Assembly: GCF_030697375.1 (NCBI RefSeq)
Contig: NZ_JAUYQD010000025.1
Span: 26,156-90,155 of the forward strand
Source of the DNA: Rhodoferax sp.
GTDB taxonomy: Bacteria > Pseudomonadota > Gammaproteobacteria > Burkholderiales > Burkholderiaceae_C
Direction of reading: 5' to 3'
DNA length: 64,000 nt
The notes under the pieces are model-generated. The model made no database searches. It was not told the origin of the DNA and saw nothing but the letters and a program-made list of their open reading frames with translations. A program made the position numbers and the translations under genes. Shown here in pieces: positions 43,079-51,123 of the stretch (position 1 is its first letter; each line of letters opens with the position of its first letter).

Positions 43079-43489
43079 TCAAATCGTGCGCCGCGAGAAG
43101 CGGATGGCCACGGAAAGCTCGGGCCAGTTCGGGATACCTGCAGTCTTCAGTGGGACGTCCCCATCGACCACCGCAACCGTAAAACCAGACACCGCGAGCG
43201 CAGGCACGGCATCCACCCCCACGGGGCTATCGAACTGCTGCTTGGCCTTGACCAAAGTGGCCTGCTCTGCGGCACAGACATCCAGGCACAATGCGGCGTC
43301 CGCCGGGCGGGAGTGGCCGTGTGTGTCAGCGTCGGCCGAGGTAGCAGTCAGGGAGGCGTGGCCGTGGTGCCACTCCCCCTGCGTGACCAGGCACGCATTC
43401 GCCACCCCCATGGCCAAAACCATGCCCCAGACGAACAGCAGCACCACGGCGGTCAACCGAGTGCGCTGGACATTGAAGAATGGATTCAT
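43079..43489 (-). CDS. Hypothetical exported or membrane protein of the metal cluster
   Basis: 136 residues. One N-terminal hydrophobic segment (LTAVVLLFVWGMVLAMGVANA, signal or anchor), then Cys/His-containing stretch ACLVTQGEWHHGHASL...HGHSRPADAALCLDVCAAEQATLV. The spaced Cys (33, 68, 72) and His residues could ligate metal. The family is unnamed to me but fits small proteins leading copper clusters. A 21-bp perfect palindrome lies ~60 bp upstream. Confidence 0.65.
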   Translation of the reverse strand: MNPFFNVQRTRLTAVVLLFVWGMVLAMGVANACLVTQGEWHHGHASLTATSADADTHGHSRPADAALCLDVCAAEQATLVKAKQQFDSPVGVDAVPALAVSGFTVAVVDGDVPLKTAGIPNWPELSVAIRFSRRTI

Positions 43490-43547
43490 TTCGGATTTGG
43501 CGGAGCCACGTTATCCCGGGGACCGTAGACCAATTCTAGGAAGCGCA

Positions 43548-43568
43548 CCATCGCAAGTATTGCGATGG
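43548..43568. promoter_or_regulatory. Perfect palindrome, candidate operator of the metal cluster
   Basis: Arms CCATCGCAA and TTGCGATGG around GTA, located in the 316-bp gap between the divergent metal cluster (43489) and the Ig-like lipoprotein gene (43806). The symmetry suits a dimeric regulator such as a MerR/CopY/CsoR/CopR-type protein; none is encoded in the window. The remaining gap (43569-43790) shows no gene. Confidence 0.5.
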
Positions 43569-43805
43569 ATCAACACTTGCATTGACTCGACGGCCACAGC
43601 ACTCCCTGGCGGCCAGAGCGTGACAAAGGTCCTGACAAGCCCGGGACAAAACTCTCGTCGTCCACCGCGCACCCTCCCTCGCATCCAGCCCCCCGGCTTC
43701 CTAACATGGAAGCTATGGATTGGCCATGCAAGGAAACCAGAACTTGCCAGAGTCAATGCATGGGTATTGACCACCACACGAGCGGCTGAATCAGGGAGGG
43801 GTTTC

Positions 43806-45965
43806 ATGCGAACAACCATGGCAATCTTGTCGGTTTTACTGTCGGCAGCACTGGTGGGGTGCGGCGGCGGGGAGAGCGTCGCCGCGTCCAGTTGCTCCCC
43901 GACGATGGCCAACCCCGACCCTTGTAACTCCGTGGCCGCGGCGGCCAAGGTAGCGGCGACAGGTTCGGCTGCGCTGCAGCTTTCTTTGGTCGACGCGTCA
44001 GGAGCGGCCAGCAGCCAGGTGTCTCCTGAACATGCTGGAACACTGCAAGCGCGGGTCATAGACGCCCAAGGAAGCGCACTGGCAAATGTGGCCGTCGCCT
44101 TTACCACCAGCGATACCACCGGCGTCTTCGTGCCGTCCTCCGGCACCGCGCTGACCGATGCCAGCGGCATGGCCAAGGTCGTTTTGCCAGCGGGGTCGCA
44201 AGCGGGCGCCTTCACGGCGACGGCAAGCGCCATGGCAAGCGGCACGACGACCACGGGGACGGTCGGCTACGAAGTGGCCTTTCCGACACTCACACTCAGC
44301 CTCTTGACGATAGCGCCCGCCACCCTCTCGGCTGGTGGCACCAGCAGCATCGGTGTCACGGTGTTGAATGGAAGCAGTCCATTCGCTCCCGCGCAGTCGG
44401 TCAGTTTCACGTCCCCCTGCGCTTCCGCTGGAAAAGCTGCAATCAGCTCGCCGGTGACTACGGTGAACGGTGTGGCAAGCACCTCTTATACGGACAAAGG
44501 ATGTGGCGGGGCCGACACCATCACGGCGTCCACCCGCTTGGGCGGCGCAACCTTTGCCCAGACAGGGTCCGTGACGGTGTTGCCCGCAACGGCCGGTCAG
44601 ATCGCTTTTGTGTCTGCGCTGCCGCAAAACATTGCGATGAAAGGCACGGGTGGTGCTGGCCGCCAGGAAAGCGCGGTGGTGAGCTTCAAGGTTCGGGACA
44701 ACAACGGTATCGCGGTGGCCGGAATAAGCGTGGATTTCGGTCTCACGACCACCGTGGGGGGCCTTGCCGTCAATCCGGCATTTGCCACCTCCGGTGCAGA
44801 CGGCACGGTCTCCACCAACGTTGCGGCCGGGGTCGTCAATACACCGGTGCGTGTGCTGGCCACGATCAGGGGCAGCGCACTATCGACTGTGTCAGACCAA
44901 CTGGTGGTCTCTACCGGCATCCCGGACCAGAACAGTTTTACCGTGGTCCCCAAGATTTACAACATCGAATGCGCAGACCACGACGGCACCGATTTCACGA
45001 CGGTCACCGCCTTCGTCGCGGACCACTTCAACAATCCCGTTCCCGATGGCACGGCGGTCAGCTTTACCACCGAGGGGGGCGCGATTGATGCGTCGTGCCT
45101 CACAGGGCTGAACCAAACCACCCTCACCGACGGCTCCGCCATTTTGCAAGCCGGTATTTCCGGCCAATGCACGGTCCGGTTCATCTGCCAGAACCCCCAC
45201 CCCAGCAATGGCGATGGCCGCAGCACCGTGCTCGCCTATGCCCTGGGTGAAGAGGGCTTCACCGACGATCCCAGCGTCAAGGATGGCATCAACCGGTACG
45301 ACGTCGGTGAGTCTTTCCAAGATCTGCGTGAGCCATTCCGCGACGACCGTGCCATTGCCAACGGGGAAGCCCAAGCCGTCAACAACGGCATTGCCAACGC
45401 AGTGGTGCCCGCAGGGGGGGAGCCCTTCATCGACAGCGATGGAGACGGACTGTGGAACAGCGCGGGGGATGGTTTTTACAATGGCGTCTTGCAATCGGCG
45501 CCGAACGGAAAAACGCCAACCGTCCATGTACGCGAATCGTTTGTGCTGGTATTTTCTGGAAGCAATGCGGTCATAACGCCCTTGAGCCCGGTCCCGGTGG
45601 CGCTCGACCATTGCGTCAACAACACACCGTTTGCCAATACGGCAAGAATCTTCAGCGTGGCCATCCGCGACAACAATCCGACCACCTTCCCCGGAAACAC
45701 CTTGGCCGGGAATATCCTGCCTGCGGGCACCAAAATTGACTTCAGCGCGGTGGGCGCCGTCATCGCGGGCGGCAGCAGCTTTACCGTACCGAACACCAAT
45801 GAGCCGAGTTCCGCAGCCTGGACCTATTTCGTGGGCCTCCAAAGCGATGCCATGCAGGATGCGGCCGGCGCCTGCTTGAACCCTTTTACAAGTGGCGTCT
45901 TGACGGTGAAAGTGACGACCCCGCTCGGGGTTGTCACCACGCAATCCTTTTCACTGACCGACTAA
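43806..45965 (+). CDS. Large lipoprotein with bacterial Ig-like (Big_1-type) repeats
   Basis: 719 residues from ATG 43806, with GGGAGGGG before it; the open frame before it is not used. Lipobox LVGC (Cys19). Repeated Ig-like units of ~95-100 residues: e.g. AGTLQARVIDAQGSALANVAVAFTTSDTTGVF...ALTDASGMAKV, SGTSSIGVTVLNG-type, ESAVVSFKVRDNNGIAVAGISVDFGL...TSGADGTVSTNV and FTTVTAFVADHFNNPVPDGTAVSFTTEGG, the invasin/intimin Big_1 signature. A Ca-binding-like DSDGDGLWNSAGDG lies at ~540. Surface-exposed lipoprotein, possibly adhesive; function unknown. Its stop overlaps the stop of the MocR gene. Confidence 0.82.
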   Translation: MRTTMAILSVLLSAALVGCGGGESVAASSCSPTMANPDPCNSVAAAAKVAATGSAALQLSLVDASGAASSQVSPEHAGTLQARVIDAQGSALANVAVAFTTSDTTGVFVPSSGTALTDASGMAKVVLPAGSQAGAFTATASAMASGTTTTGTVGYEVAFPTLTLSLLTIAPATLSAGGTSSIGVTVLNGSSPFAPAQSVSFTSPCASAGKAAISSPVTTVNGVASTSYTDKGCGGADTITASTRLGGATFAQTGSVTVLPATAGQIAFVSALPQNIAMKGTGGAGRQESAVVSFKVRDNNGIAVAGISVDFGLTTTVGGLAVNPAFATSGADGTVSTNVAAGVVNTPVRVLATIRGSALSTVSDQLVVSTGIPDQNSFTVVPKIYNIECADHDGTDFTTVTAFVADHFNNPVPDGTAVSFTTEGGAIDASCLTGLNQTTLTDGSAILQAGISGQCTVRFICQNPHPSNGDGRSTVLAYALGEEGFTDDPSVKDGINRYDVGESFQDLREPFRDDRAIANGEAQAVNNGIANAVVPAGGEPFIDSDGDGLWNSAGDGFYNGVLQSAPNGKTPTVHVRESFVLVFSGSNAVITPLSPVPVALDHCVNNTPFANTARIFSVAIRDNNPTTFPGNTLAGNILPAGTKIDFSAVGAVIAGGSSFTVPNTNEPSSAAWTYFVGLQSDAMQDAAGACLNPFTSGVLTVKVTTPLGVVTTQSFSLTD

Positions 45966-47428
45966 CTTTCAGGCGTCGGTGAAGAGCTGGTGCTTGCCCG
46001 GGCCTGCGTGGTGCGCAACTGGTCCAGCGTTTTGGCCATCCACTTCAGCATGGCGGGATTTTGGCTCGTGGCGATGTTCAGGCGCATCCAGGTGCTGGGT
46101 GTTTGTTGGGGGGAAAAGATGGCGCCGGGCGCCAGCAAATAACCCGCTTCCAGGCCGAGCGCCGCCAGGCTGGCCGTGTCTACACCGGTGTCAAACCATC
46201 CCAGAAAGCCTGCCAGCGGCCGGCAAAACGGTTTCAAGCCCATGGCCTCGTAGCGCTTAAAGACCGGCTCGCGCAGGGCGTCCAGTGCTGCGTGTACGCG
46301 CTGGCTGTGTTTGCGGTAGCTGCCCTGGGTGAGCGCCTGGTAGACGATGCGTTCGTTGATCTCGGGCGTGGCAGAGGACGTCAATAACTTCAACCCGGCC
46401 AAGGACTCGACCAGATCGGCGCTGGCCGCCAGGTAGCCCACCCGGATGGTGGGCACCAGGCTCTTGGTAAAGCTGCCCACGTAGATCACGCGTTTGAGTT
46501 GGTCCAGGCTGGCCAGCCGCGCGGCCTGCACGCCGTTGGGCAGAAAGTCGGCGTAGACATCGTCCTCCACCACCACCATGTCGTGGGCTTCGGCAATGCG
46601 CAATATCTGATAGGCCGCCGCCGCATTCAGCAGGGTGCCGGTGGGGTTGTGCAGCGGCGTGTTGATCAGCAGCATCTTGGGCTTGTGCGTGGCGGCCATT
46701 TCGGCCAAGGCTTTCACATCCGGCCCTGTCGGTGTATAGGGCATGCCCAGCACATGGACACCCAGCATGGCCAAAGACGCGAGCTGGGCAGACCACGCCG
46801 GGTCTCCCACCACCACCGTGTCGCCGGGCTGCAAGAAATGCCGTACCACCAAGTCAATCGCCTGGGTGGAGCCGGACGTAGTCAAAATTTGCGCGGGCGT
46901 GCTGGCGATTTCTATTTCTTCCAGCTTGCGGCTGAGTTGCTCGCGCAGCGGTGCATAGCCCTTGGCCAGCGCCGTGTGGGAGAGCTGCAAGCCCAGGGTG
47001 GTGGACACCGATCGCAGACCGGAGCGCATCAGCTCGCCGCCACACAACTCTGGTGGCAAGTAGCCAAAACCGGGCGACATATCGGCCGCAATGCCGCTTT
47101 GCATATTGCGTGTCAGCCAGCCCATGTCAATCGGGCGCGGTAGTGGCGTGGACGCTTTGGGGCGGCGCACCGTTTTGCTGGCACGCTCGCGCACAAAAAA
47201 ACCCGAGCCTTGGCGGGCCTGCAGATAGCCGCGCGCCACCAGCCGGTCATAGGCTTCGACCACGGTAAACCGGGACACCCCGCGGTCCAGAGCCAACTGG
47301 CGCACCGAGGGCATGCGCATGCCGGGACGAAACACCTGCTCCTGGATGCGGTGGGTGGCCCACTGCACGATTTGCTCGGCCAGCGTGGTGGCCGGGGCGG
47401 AATTGGAGGGGGATGTGGGCATGGGCAT
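45962..47428 (-). CDS. MocR/PdxR-type (GntR) regulator with aminotransferase domain
   Basis: 488 residues. N-terminal GntR winged helix (~10-80: TLAEQIVQWATHRIQEQVFRPGMRMPSVRQLALDRGVSRFTVVEAYDRLVARGYLQARQGSGFFV), a Pro-rich linker and a class I aminotransferase domain (~115-470) with the PLP Lys in YVGSFTKSLVPTIRVGYLA and the DDVYADF phosphate-contact region. MocR proteins sense PLP or amino-compounds and bind direct repeats. Divergent from a DUF2917 gene, with three direct repeats between them that are likely operators. Confidence 0.9.
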   Translation of the reverse strand: MPMPTSPSNSAPATTLAEQIVQWATHRIQEQVFRPGMRMPSVRQLALDRGVSRFTVVEAYDRLVARGYLQARQGSGFFVRERASKTVRRPKASTPLPRPIDMGWLTRNMQSGIAADMSPGFGYLPPELCGGELMRSGLRSVSTTLGLQLSHTALAKGYAPLREQLSRKLEEIEIASTPAQILTTSGSTQAIDLVVRHFLQPGDTVVVGDPAWSAQLASLAMLGVHVLGMPYTPTGPDVKALAEMAATHKPKMLLINTPLHNPTGTLLNAAAAYQILRIAEAHDMVVVEDDVYADFLPNGVQAARLASLDQLKRVIYVGSFTKSLVPTIRVGYLAASADLVESLAGLKLLTSSATPEINERIVYQALTQGSYRKHSQRVHAALDALREPVFKRYEAMGLKPFCRPLAGFLGWFDTGVDTASLAALGLEAGYLLAPGAIFSPQQTPSTWMRLNIATSQNPAMLKWMAKTLDQLRTTQARASTSSSPTPES

Positions 47429-47435
47429 AGACCAT

Positions 47436-47509
47436 CTGTATTGGTGTTAATACCTAGCCAGTTACACAATCTATCCGCTTAACTGTACAGGTACTGTATC
47501 GGTATCAAT
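47436..47509. promoter_or_regulatory. Direct repeats between the MocR and DUF2917 genes
   Basis: CTGTATTGGTGTTAAT (47436-47451), CTGTACAGGTACTGTA (47483-47498) and CTGTATCGGTATCAAT (47494-47509). First and third match at 13 of 16 bases. The arrangement of direct rather than inverted repeats with ~45-60 bp between outer copies fits MocR regulators, which bind direct repeats. Confidence 0.5.
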
Positions 47510-47573
47510 TTTACACTGACAGCGTCAACAGACACAAGCCTATTGCGCTTCAACCCACCGTCAGGAGTTCACC

Positions 47574-47867
47574 ATGCACAACAGCCAACACTTCCATCTG
47601 GATACACCGCAACCCCTCGCGCTGCGCCTGGGAGCGGGCGACATGGTCCAGGTCACCCGGGGTTGCATCTGGTTAACGCTGGAAGGGCACGCCCGTGACG
47701 TGTGGCTCAACGCGCATGACACTTGGAGCGTGCCTTTGGGCGCCAAGGTGTGGTTCAGCGCCGACGCGGCCGCCGCGTTCACGGTGTCAAGCCAGTCCGC
47801 ACCGCCCAGGGCCAAAGGCACTTCACGCCAGGGGGCCCGCATTCCGGCCGATTGGGCGCCCGCCTGA
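47574..47867 (+). CDS. DUF2917 domain-containing protein
   Basis: 97 residues: PLALRLGAGDMVQVTRGCIWLTLEGHARDVWLNAHDTWSVPLGAKVWFSAD is the DUF2917 core, a small cupin-like beta domain common in betaproteobacteria. No signal peptide. Function unknown. Its position opposite the MocR regulator suggests it is that regulator's target. Confidence 0.82.
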   Translation: MHNSQHFHLDTPQPLALRLGAGDMVQVTRGCIWLTLEGHARDVWLNAHDTWSVPLGAKVWFSADAAAAFTVSSQSAPPRAKGTSRQGARIPADWAPA

Positions 47868-47952
47868 GCGGGCGTGGCGCCTGGCGCGTTCAAGCCATTA
47901 ACCCTCCACCGATGCCGGGCACTCAGTCCACCCAAGCAAGGAGTTCCTGTAA

Positions 47953-47970
47953 TTTCAGAAAATACTGAAA
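47953..47970. promoter_or_regulatory. Palindrome upstream of the GbsR-type gene
   Basis: TTTCAG-N6-CTGAAA, perfectly symmetrical, centred ~42 bp before the start codon at 48004. Candidate autoregulatory operator of the MarR/GbsR protein. Confidence 0.4.
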
Positions 47971-47981
47971 ATTCAAAAAGT

Positions 47982-47995
47982 TTGATCTGCATCAA
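47982..47995. promoter_or_regulatory. FNR/ANR-type box
   Basis: TTGATCTGCATCAA is an exact match to the FNR consensus TTGAT-N4-ATCAA. It ends only eight bases before the GbsR-type start codon and precedes cydAB, an oxidase classically controlled by oxygen-sensing FNR/ANR regulators. No fnr gene is in the window. Confidence 0.65.
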
Positions 47996-48003
47996 AGTCC
48001 CCT

Positions 48004-48621
48004 ATGAACCTACCCCCGCTGACCCAATCTTTTGTGCTGCATTTTGGCGAGATGGGAAGCCGCTGGGGCATCAACCGCACGGTGGGGCAGATTTATGCGC
48101 TGCTCTACGTGTCGGCCAAGCCGCTCAACGCGGATGAGGTGGCCGATACGCTGAACTTCTCGCGCTCCAATGTGAGCATGGGGCTCAAGGAGCTGCAGTC
48201 GTGGAGCCTGGTGCGGCTGATCCATTTGCCCAATGACCGGCGCGAATACTTCCAGTCGCCGCAAGACGTGTGGCAAATCTTTCGCACCCTGGCCATGGAG
48301 CGGCGCAAGCGCGAGATCGACCCCACCCTGTCCATGCTGCGCGACGCGCTGATGGAGACGCCCGGCGGGGAGGACGAACGCGTCGCCCAGGAGCGCATGC
48401 GCCAGATGCATGCTTTCATCGAGCTGATGACCGACTGGCTGGACGAGGTGCAAAAAATGGACTCCGCCACCCTGGCCAGCCTGATGAAGATGGGCGCCAA
48501 GGTGCAAAAACTGCTGGAGATGAAGGACAAGGTCAAGCAGGTGTTTGGCATGTCGGGCACGGCGGCCGAACCCGCGCCGCTGGACCCGGTCTCCACACTG
48601 CCCCCCACACACACCGAGTGA
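48004..48621 (+). CDS. GbsR/MarR family transcriptional regulator
   Basis: 205 residues. Winged-helix N-terminus FVLHFGEMGSRWGINRTVGQIYALLYVSAKPLNADEVADTLNFSRSNVSMGLKELQSWSLVRLIHLPNDRREYFQSPQDVW is the GbsR pattern (DNA recognition around SRSNVSMGLKEL). The C-terminal half is helical, with FIELMTDWLDEVQKMDSATLASLMKMGAKVQKLL as a likely dimerisation coiled coil. It lies 10 bp upstream of cydA on the same strand and probably regulates the oxidase operon. No clear Shine-Dalgarno precedes ATG 48004. Confidence 0.87.
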   Translation: MNLPPLTQSFVLHFGEMGSRWGINRTVGQIYALLYVSAKPLNADEVADTLNFSRSNVSMGLKELQSWSLVRLIHLPNDRREYFQSPQDVWQIFRTLAMERRKREIDPTLSMLRDALMETPGGEDERVAQERMRQMHAFIELMTDWLDEVQKMDSATLASLMKMGAKVQKLLEMKDKVKQVFGMSGTAAEPAPLDPVSTLPPTHTE

Positions 48622-48631
48622 GCACCCCACC

Positions 48632-50017
48632 ATGGACAGCCTAGACCCCCTCCTGCTGGCGCGCATGCAGTTTGCCGCCAACATCACCTTCCACATCCTG
48701 TTTCCCACCATCAGCATCTCCATGGGCTGGGTGCTGCTGTTTTTCAAGCTGCGCTTCGTACGCACCGGCCAGGCCCACTGGATGGACGCCTACCAGTTCT
48801 GGGTGAAGATTTTTGCGCTGACTTTTGCCTTGGGCGTGGTCAGCGGCATCACCATGAGTTTCCAGTTTGGCACCAACTGGCCGGGCTTCATGAACACCGT
48901 GGGCAATGTGGCCGGGCCGCTGCTGGCCTACGAGGTGCTCACCGCCTTCTTTCTGGAGGCCACCATGCTGGGCATCATGCTGTTTGGGCGCGGGCGGGTC
49001 AGCGAACGGCTGCACACCACGGCCACGTTCTTGGTGGCCGGTGGCACCACGCTGTCGGCGTTCTGGATCATTGCGCTCAACTCCTGGATGCACACGCCGG
49101 CCGGCTTCGAGATGATCGCCGGCCAAGCGCATGTGACCAGCTGGTGGCAGGTGATCTTCAACCCTTCGTTTCCCTACCGCCTCACCCACATGCTGCTGGC
49201 GTCCGGCCTCACCGTGTCCTTCTTGCTGGCGGGTATCAGCGCCTGGCGCTGGCGCAAGGGCGACCAAGGCGCCGAGGTGCGTGCCAGCCTGCGCACCGGC
49301 CTGGTGCTGGCGGCGATGCTGATTCCGCTGCAAATTGGCGTGGGCGACCTGCATGGCCTGAACACCTTGCAGCACCAGCCTGCCAAGATCGCGGCCATGG
49401 AGGGCATCTGGCAGACGCAAAGCGGCGCGCCCGCCGTGCTGTTCGCCTGGCCCGATGCCGCCACGCAGAGCAACCGCTTTGAAGTGGCTGTCCCGAAGCT
49501 GGCGTCGTTCTACCTGACCCACGACTGGAATGGTGAGATCCAAGGCATTGACGCCTTTGGCAGCCAGCACCCGCCGGTGGCGCCGCTGTTCATTGCGTTT
49601 CGCCTGATGGTGGGCGTGGGCCTGCTGATGCTGGCCGTGAGCTGGTTCGGCACCTGGCAAACGCGGGCCGGGCGCGCGCCCCACGCGGGGCTGCTGCGCG
49701 TGCTGGTGGCCATGAGCTTTGCCGGCTGGGTGGCCTTGGTGGCCGGCTGGTATGTGACCGAGATTGGCCGCCAGCCCTGGCTGGTGCAGGGCCTGCTGCT
49801 GGCGGCCGACGCGGCGTCGCAGGTGCCTGCGCCGCGTATTGCACTGACGCTGGCGATGTACCTCGCGCTGTACCTGGCCTTGCTGCTGGCCTATGTGTCG
49901 GTGGTGTTCCACCTGGCCAGCAGCGCCGCGGCCAAGCATCTTCAAGCGCCGAACGCTACCGATTCAGGAGCGCCCACCGCACATTCCACGCCGGCTGGAG
50001 GGCCAAAACATGCTTAA
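48632..50017 (+). CDS. cydA: Cytochrome bd-type ubiquinol oxidase subunit I
   Basis: 461 residues from ATG 48632. Nine TM helices. Start MDSLDPLLLARMQFAANITFHILFPT includes the proximal high-spin heme His21; a second heme-b His lies in SFPYRLTHMLLASG and the quinol/heme segment is GWYVTEIGRQPWLVQGLL. The Q-loop is short (no ~60-residue C-terminal insertion), so it is the S-type/CIO-like class rather than E. coli CydA (522). Couples quinol oxidation to O2 reduction with high affinity. Overlaps cydB by 8 bp. Confidence 0.93.
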   Translation: MDSLDPLLLARMQFAANITFHILFPTISISMGWVLLFFKLRFVRTGQAHWMDAYQFWVKIFALTFALGVVSGITMSFQFGTNWPGFMNTVGNVAGPLLAYEVLTAFFLEATMLGIMLFGRGRVSERLHTTATFLVAGGTTLSAFWIIALNSWMHTPAGFEMIAGQAHVTSWWQVIFNPSFPYRLTHMLLASGLTVSFLLAGISAWRWRKGDQGAEVRASLRTGLVLAAMLIPLQIGVGDLHGLNTLQHQPAKIAAMEGIWQTQSGAPAVLFAWPDAATQSNRFEVAVPKLASFYLTHDWNGEIQGIDAFGSQHPPVAPLFIAFRLMVGVGLLMLAVSWFGTWQTRAGRAPHAGLLRVLVAMSFAGWVALVAGWYVTEIGRQPWLVQGLLLAADAASQVPAPRIALTLAMYLALYLALLLAYVSVVFHLASSAAAKHLQAPNATDSGAPTAHSTPAGGPKHA

Positions 50018-51047
50018 TCCTGTGATCCCGGACCTGTCGCAGCCGCAAGGCTGGTTGCCCCTGGCCTTTGCCGCCGTGATGGCGCTGGCCATGCTGATCT
50101 ATGTGATTTTGGACGGCTACGACCTGGGCGTGGGCATGCTGCTGCGCCGCGCCGACGACGATGCCCAAAAGGACGCCATGATCGCCAGCATCGGCCCGTT
50201 CTGGGACGCCAACGAGACCTGGCTGGTGCTGGGCGTGGGGGTGCTGCTGGTGGCGTTTCCGGCGGCGCATGGCGTCATCCTGGGGGCCTTGTACTTGCCG
50301 GTGGCGCTGATGCTGTTTGGCCTGACGCTGCGCGGCGTGGCCTTCGACTTTCGGGTCAAGGCACGGGCGCAGCACAAGCCCCTGTGGGACAACGCTTTTT
50401 ACCTGGGCTCCGTGCTGGCCAGTTGGGCGCAGGGTTTTATGCTGGGCGGGCTCATCACCGGCTTTCGCAGCGACGCCTGGACCACGGTGTTTTGCGCCTT
50501 GATCGGCCTGTGCCTGGTGGCGGCCTACTGCCTGCTGGGTGCGGGCTGGCTGATCATGAAAACCGAAGGCGCCTTGCAGCGCAAGGCCGTGCGCTGGGCC
50601 CAGGCCAGCCTGTGGCTCACGGCGGCCGGGGTGGTGGCCATCTCGGTGGTCACGCCGCTGGTGAGCCAGCGCATTTTTGGCAAATGGTTTGCCTTCCCCA
50701 ACATCATGCTGCTGTTGCCCATCCCCCTGGTCACCGCCGTGCTGCTGGGGGTGATTGCGCGCAGCGTCAAGCGCCTGCCGGTGCGCCTGGCCCAGGGCAA
50801 CGAATACGGCATCGGCGTGCCCTTTGCCGCCACCGTGGGGGTGTTCTTGCTGGCCTTCTATGGCCTGGGCTACAGCCTGTTCCCCTGGCTGGTGGAAGAC
50901 CGCCTGACCCTCTGGCAAGCCGCCAGCGCCCCCGAATCGCTGATGGTGATTTTTTACGGCGTGGTGGTCGTGGTGCCGGTCATTCTGGCCTACACGGTGT
51001 TTGCCTACCGGGTGTTTTGGGGCAAGGCCACCGCGCTGAAGTATTGA
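50010..51047 (+). CDS. cydB: Cytochrome bd-type ubiquinol oxidase subunit II
   Basis: 345 residues from ATG 50010, with GGAGGG eight bases upstream, inside the end of cydA. Eight TM helices; FAAVMALAMLIYVILDGYDLGVGMLLRR and FWDANETWLVLGVGVLLVAFPAAHGVILGALYLP are the conserved CydB helices 1-2. Structural partner of CydA. No small cydX-like frame follows: the next gene is a chemoreceptor 76 bp on, preceded by a 16-bp palindrome (51051-51066). Confidence 0.93.
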   Translation: MLNPVIPDLSQPQGWLPLAFAAVMALAMLIYVILDGYDLGVGMLLRRADDDAQKDAMIASIGPFWDANETWLVLGVGVLLVAFPAAHGVILGALYLPVALMLFGLTLRGVAFDFRVKARAQHKPLWDNAFYLGSVLASWAQGFMLGGLITGFRSDAWTTVFCALIGLCLVAAYCLLGAGWLIMKTEGALQRKAVRWAQASLWLTAAGVVAISVVTPLVSQRIFGKWFAFPNIMLLLPIPLVTAVLLGVIARSVKRLPVRLAQGNEYGIGVPFAATVGVFLLAFYGLGYSLFPWLVEDRLTLWQAASAPESLMVIFYGVVVVVPVILAYTVFAYRVFWGKATALKY

Positions 51048-51050
51048 ACC

Positions 51051-51066
51051 GCCCGCATGCGCGGGC
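51051..51066 (+). repeat. Perfect palindrome after cydB
   Basis: GCCCGC-ATGC-GCGGGC, beginning three bases after the cydB stop. A GC hairpin without a following T-run, so a weak terminator or mRNA 3'-end stabiliser; read-through into the chemoreceptor gene is possible. Confidence 0.45.
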
Positions 51067-51123
51067 TGCGATTCCGCTTTAGACTGCCACTCCGGTGTGA
51101 AAACAATATTCAAGGAGTGATAC

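Noticed and set aside
51048..51123. Small cydX-like subunit gene behind cydB
   Set aside because: The 76-bp gap has no frame coding a short single-TM peptide with a ribosome site; only a palindrome is present.
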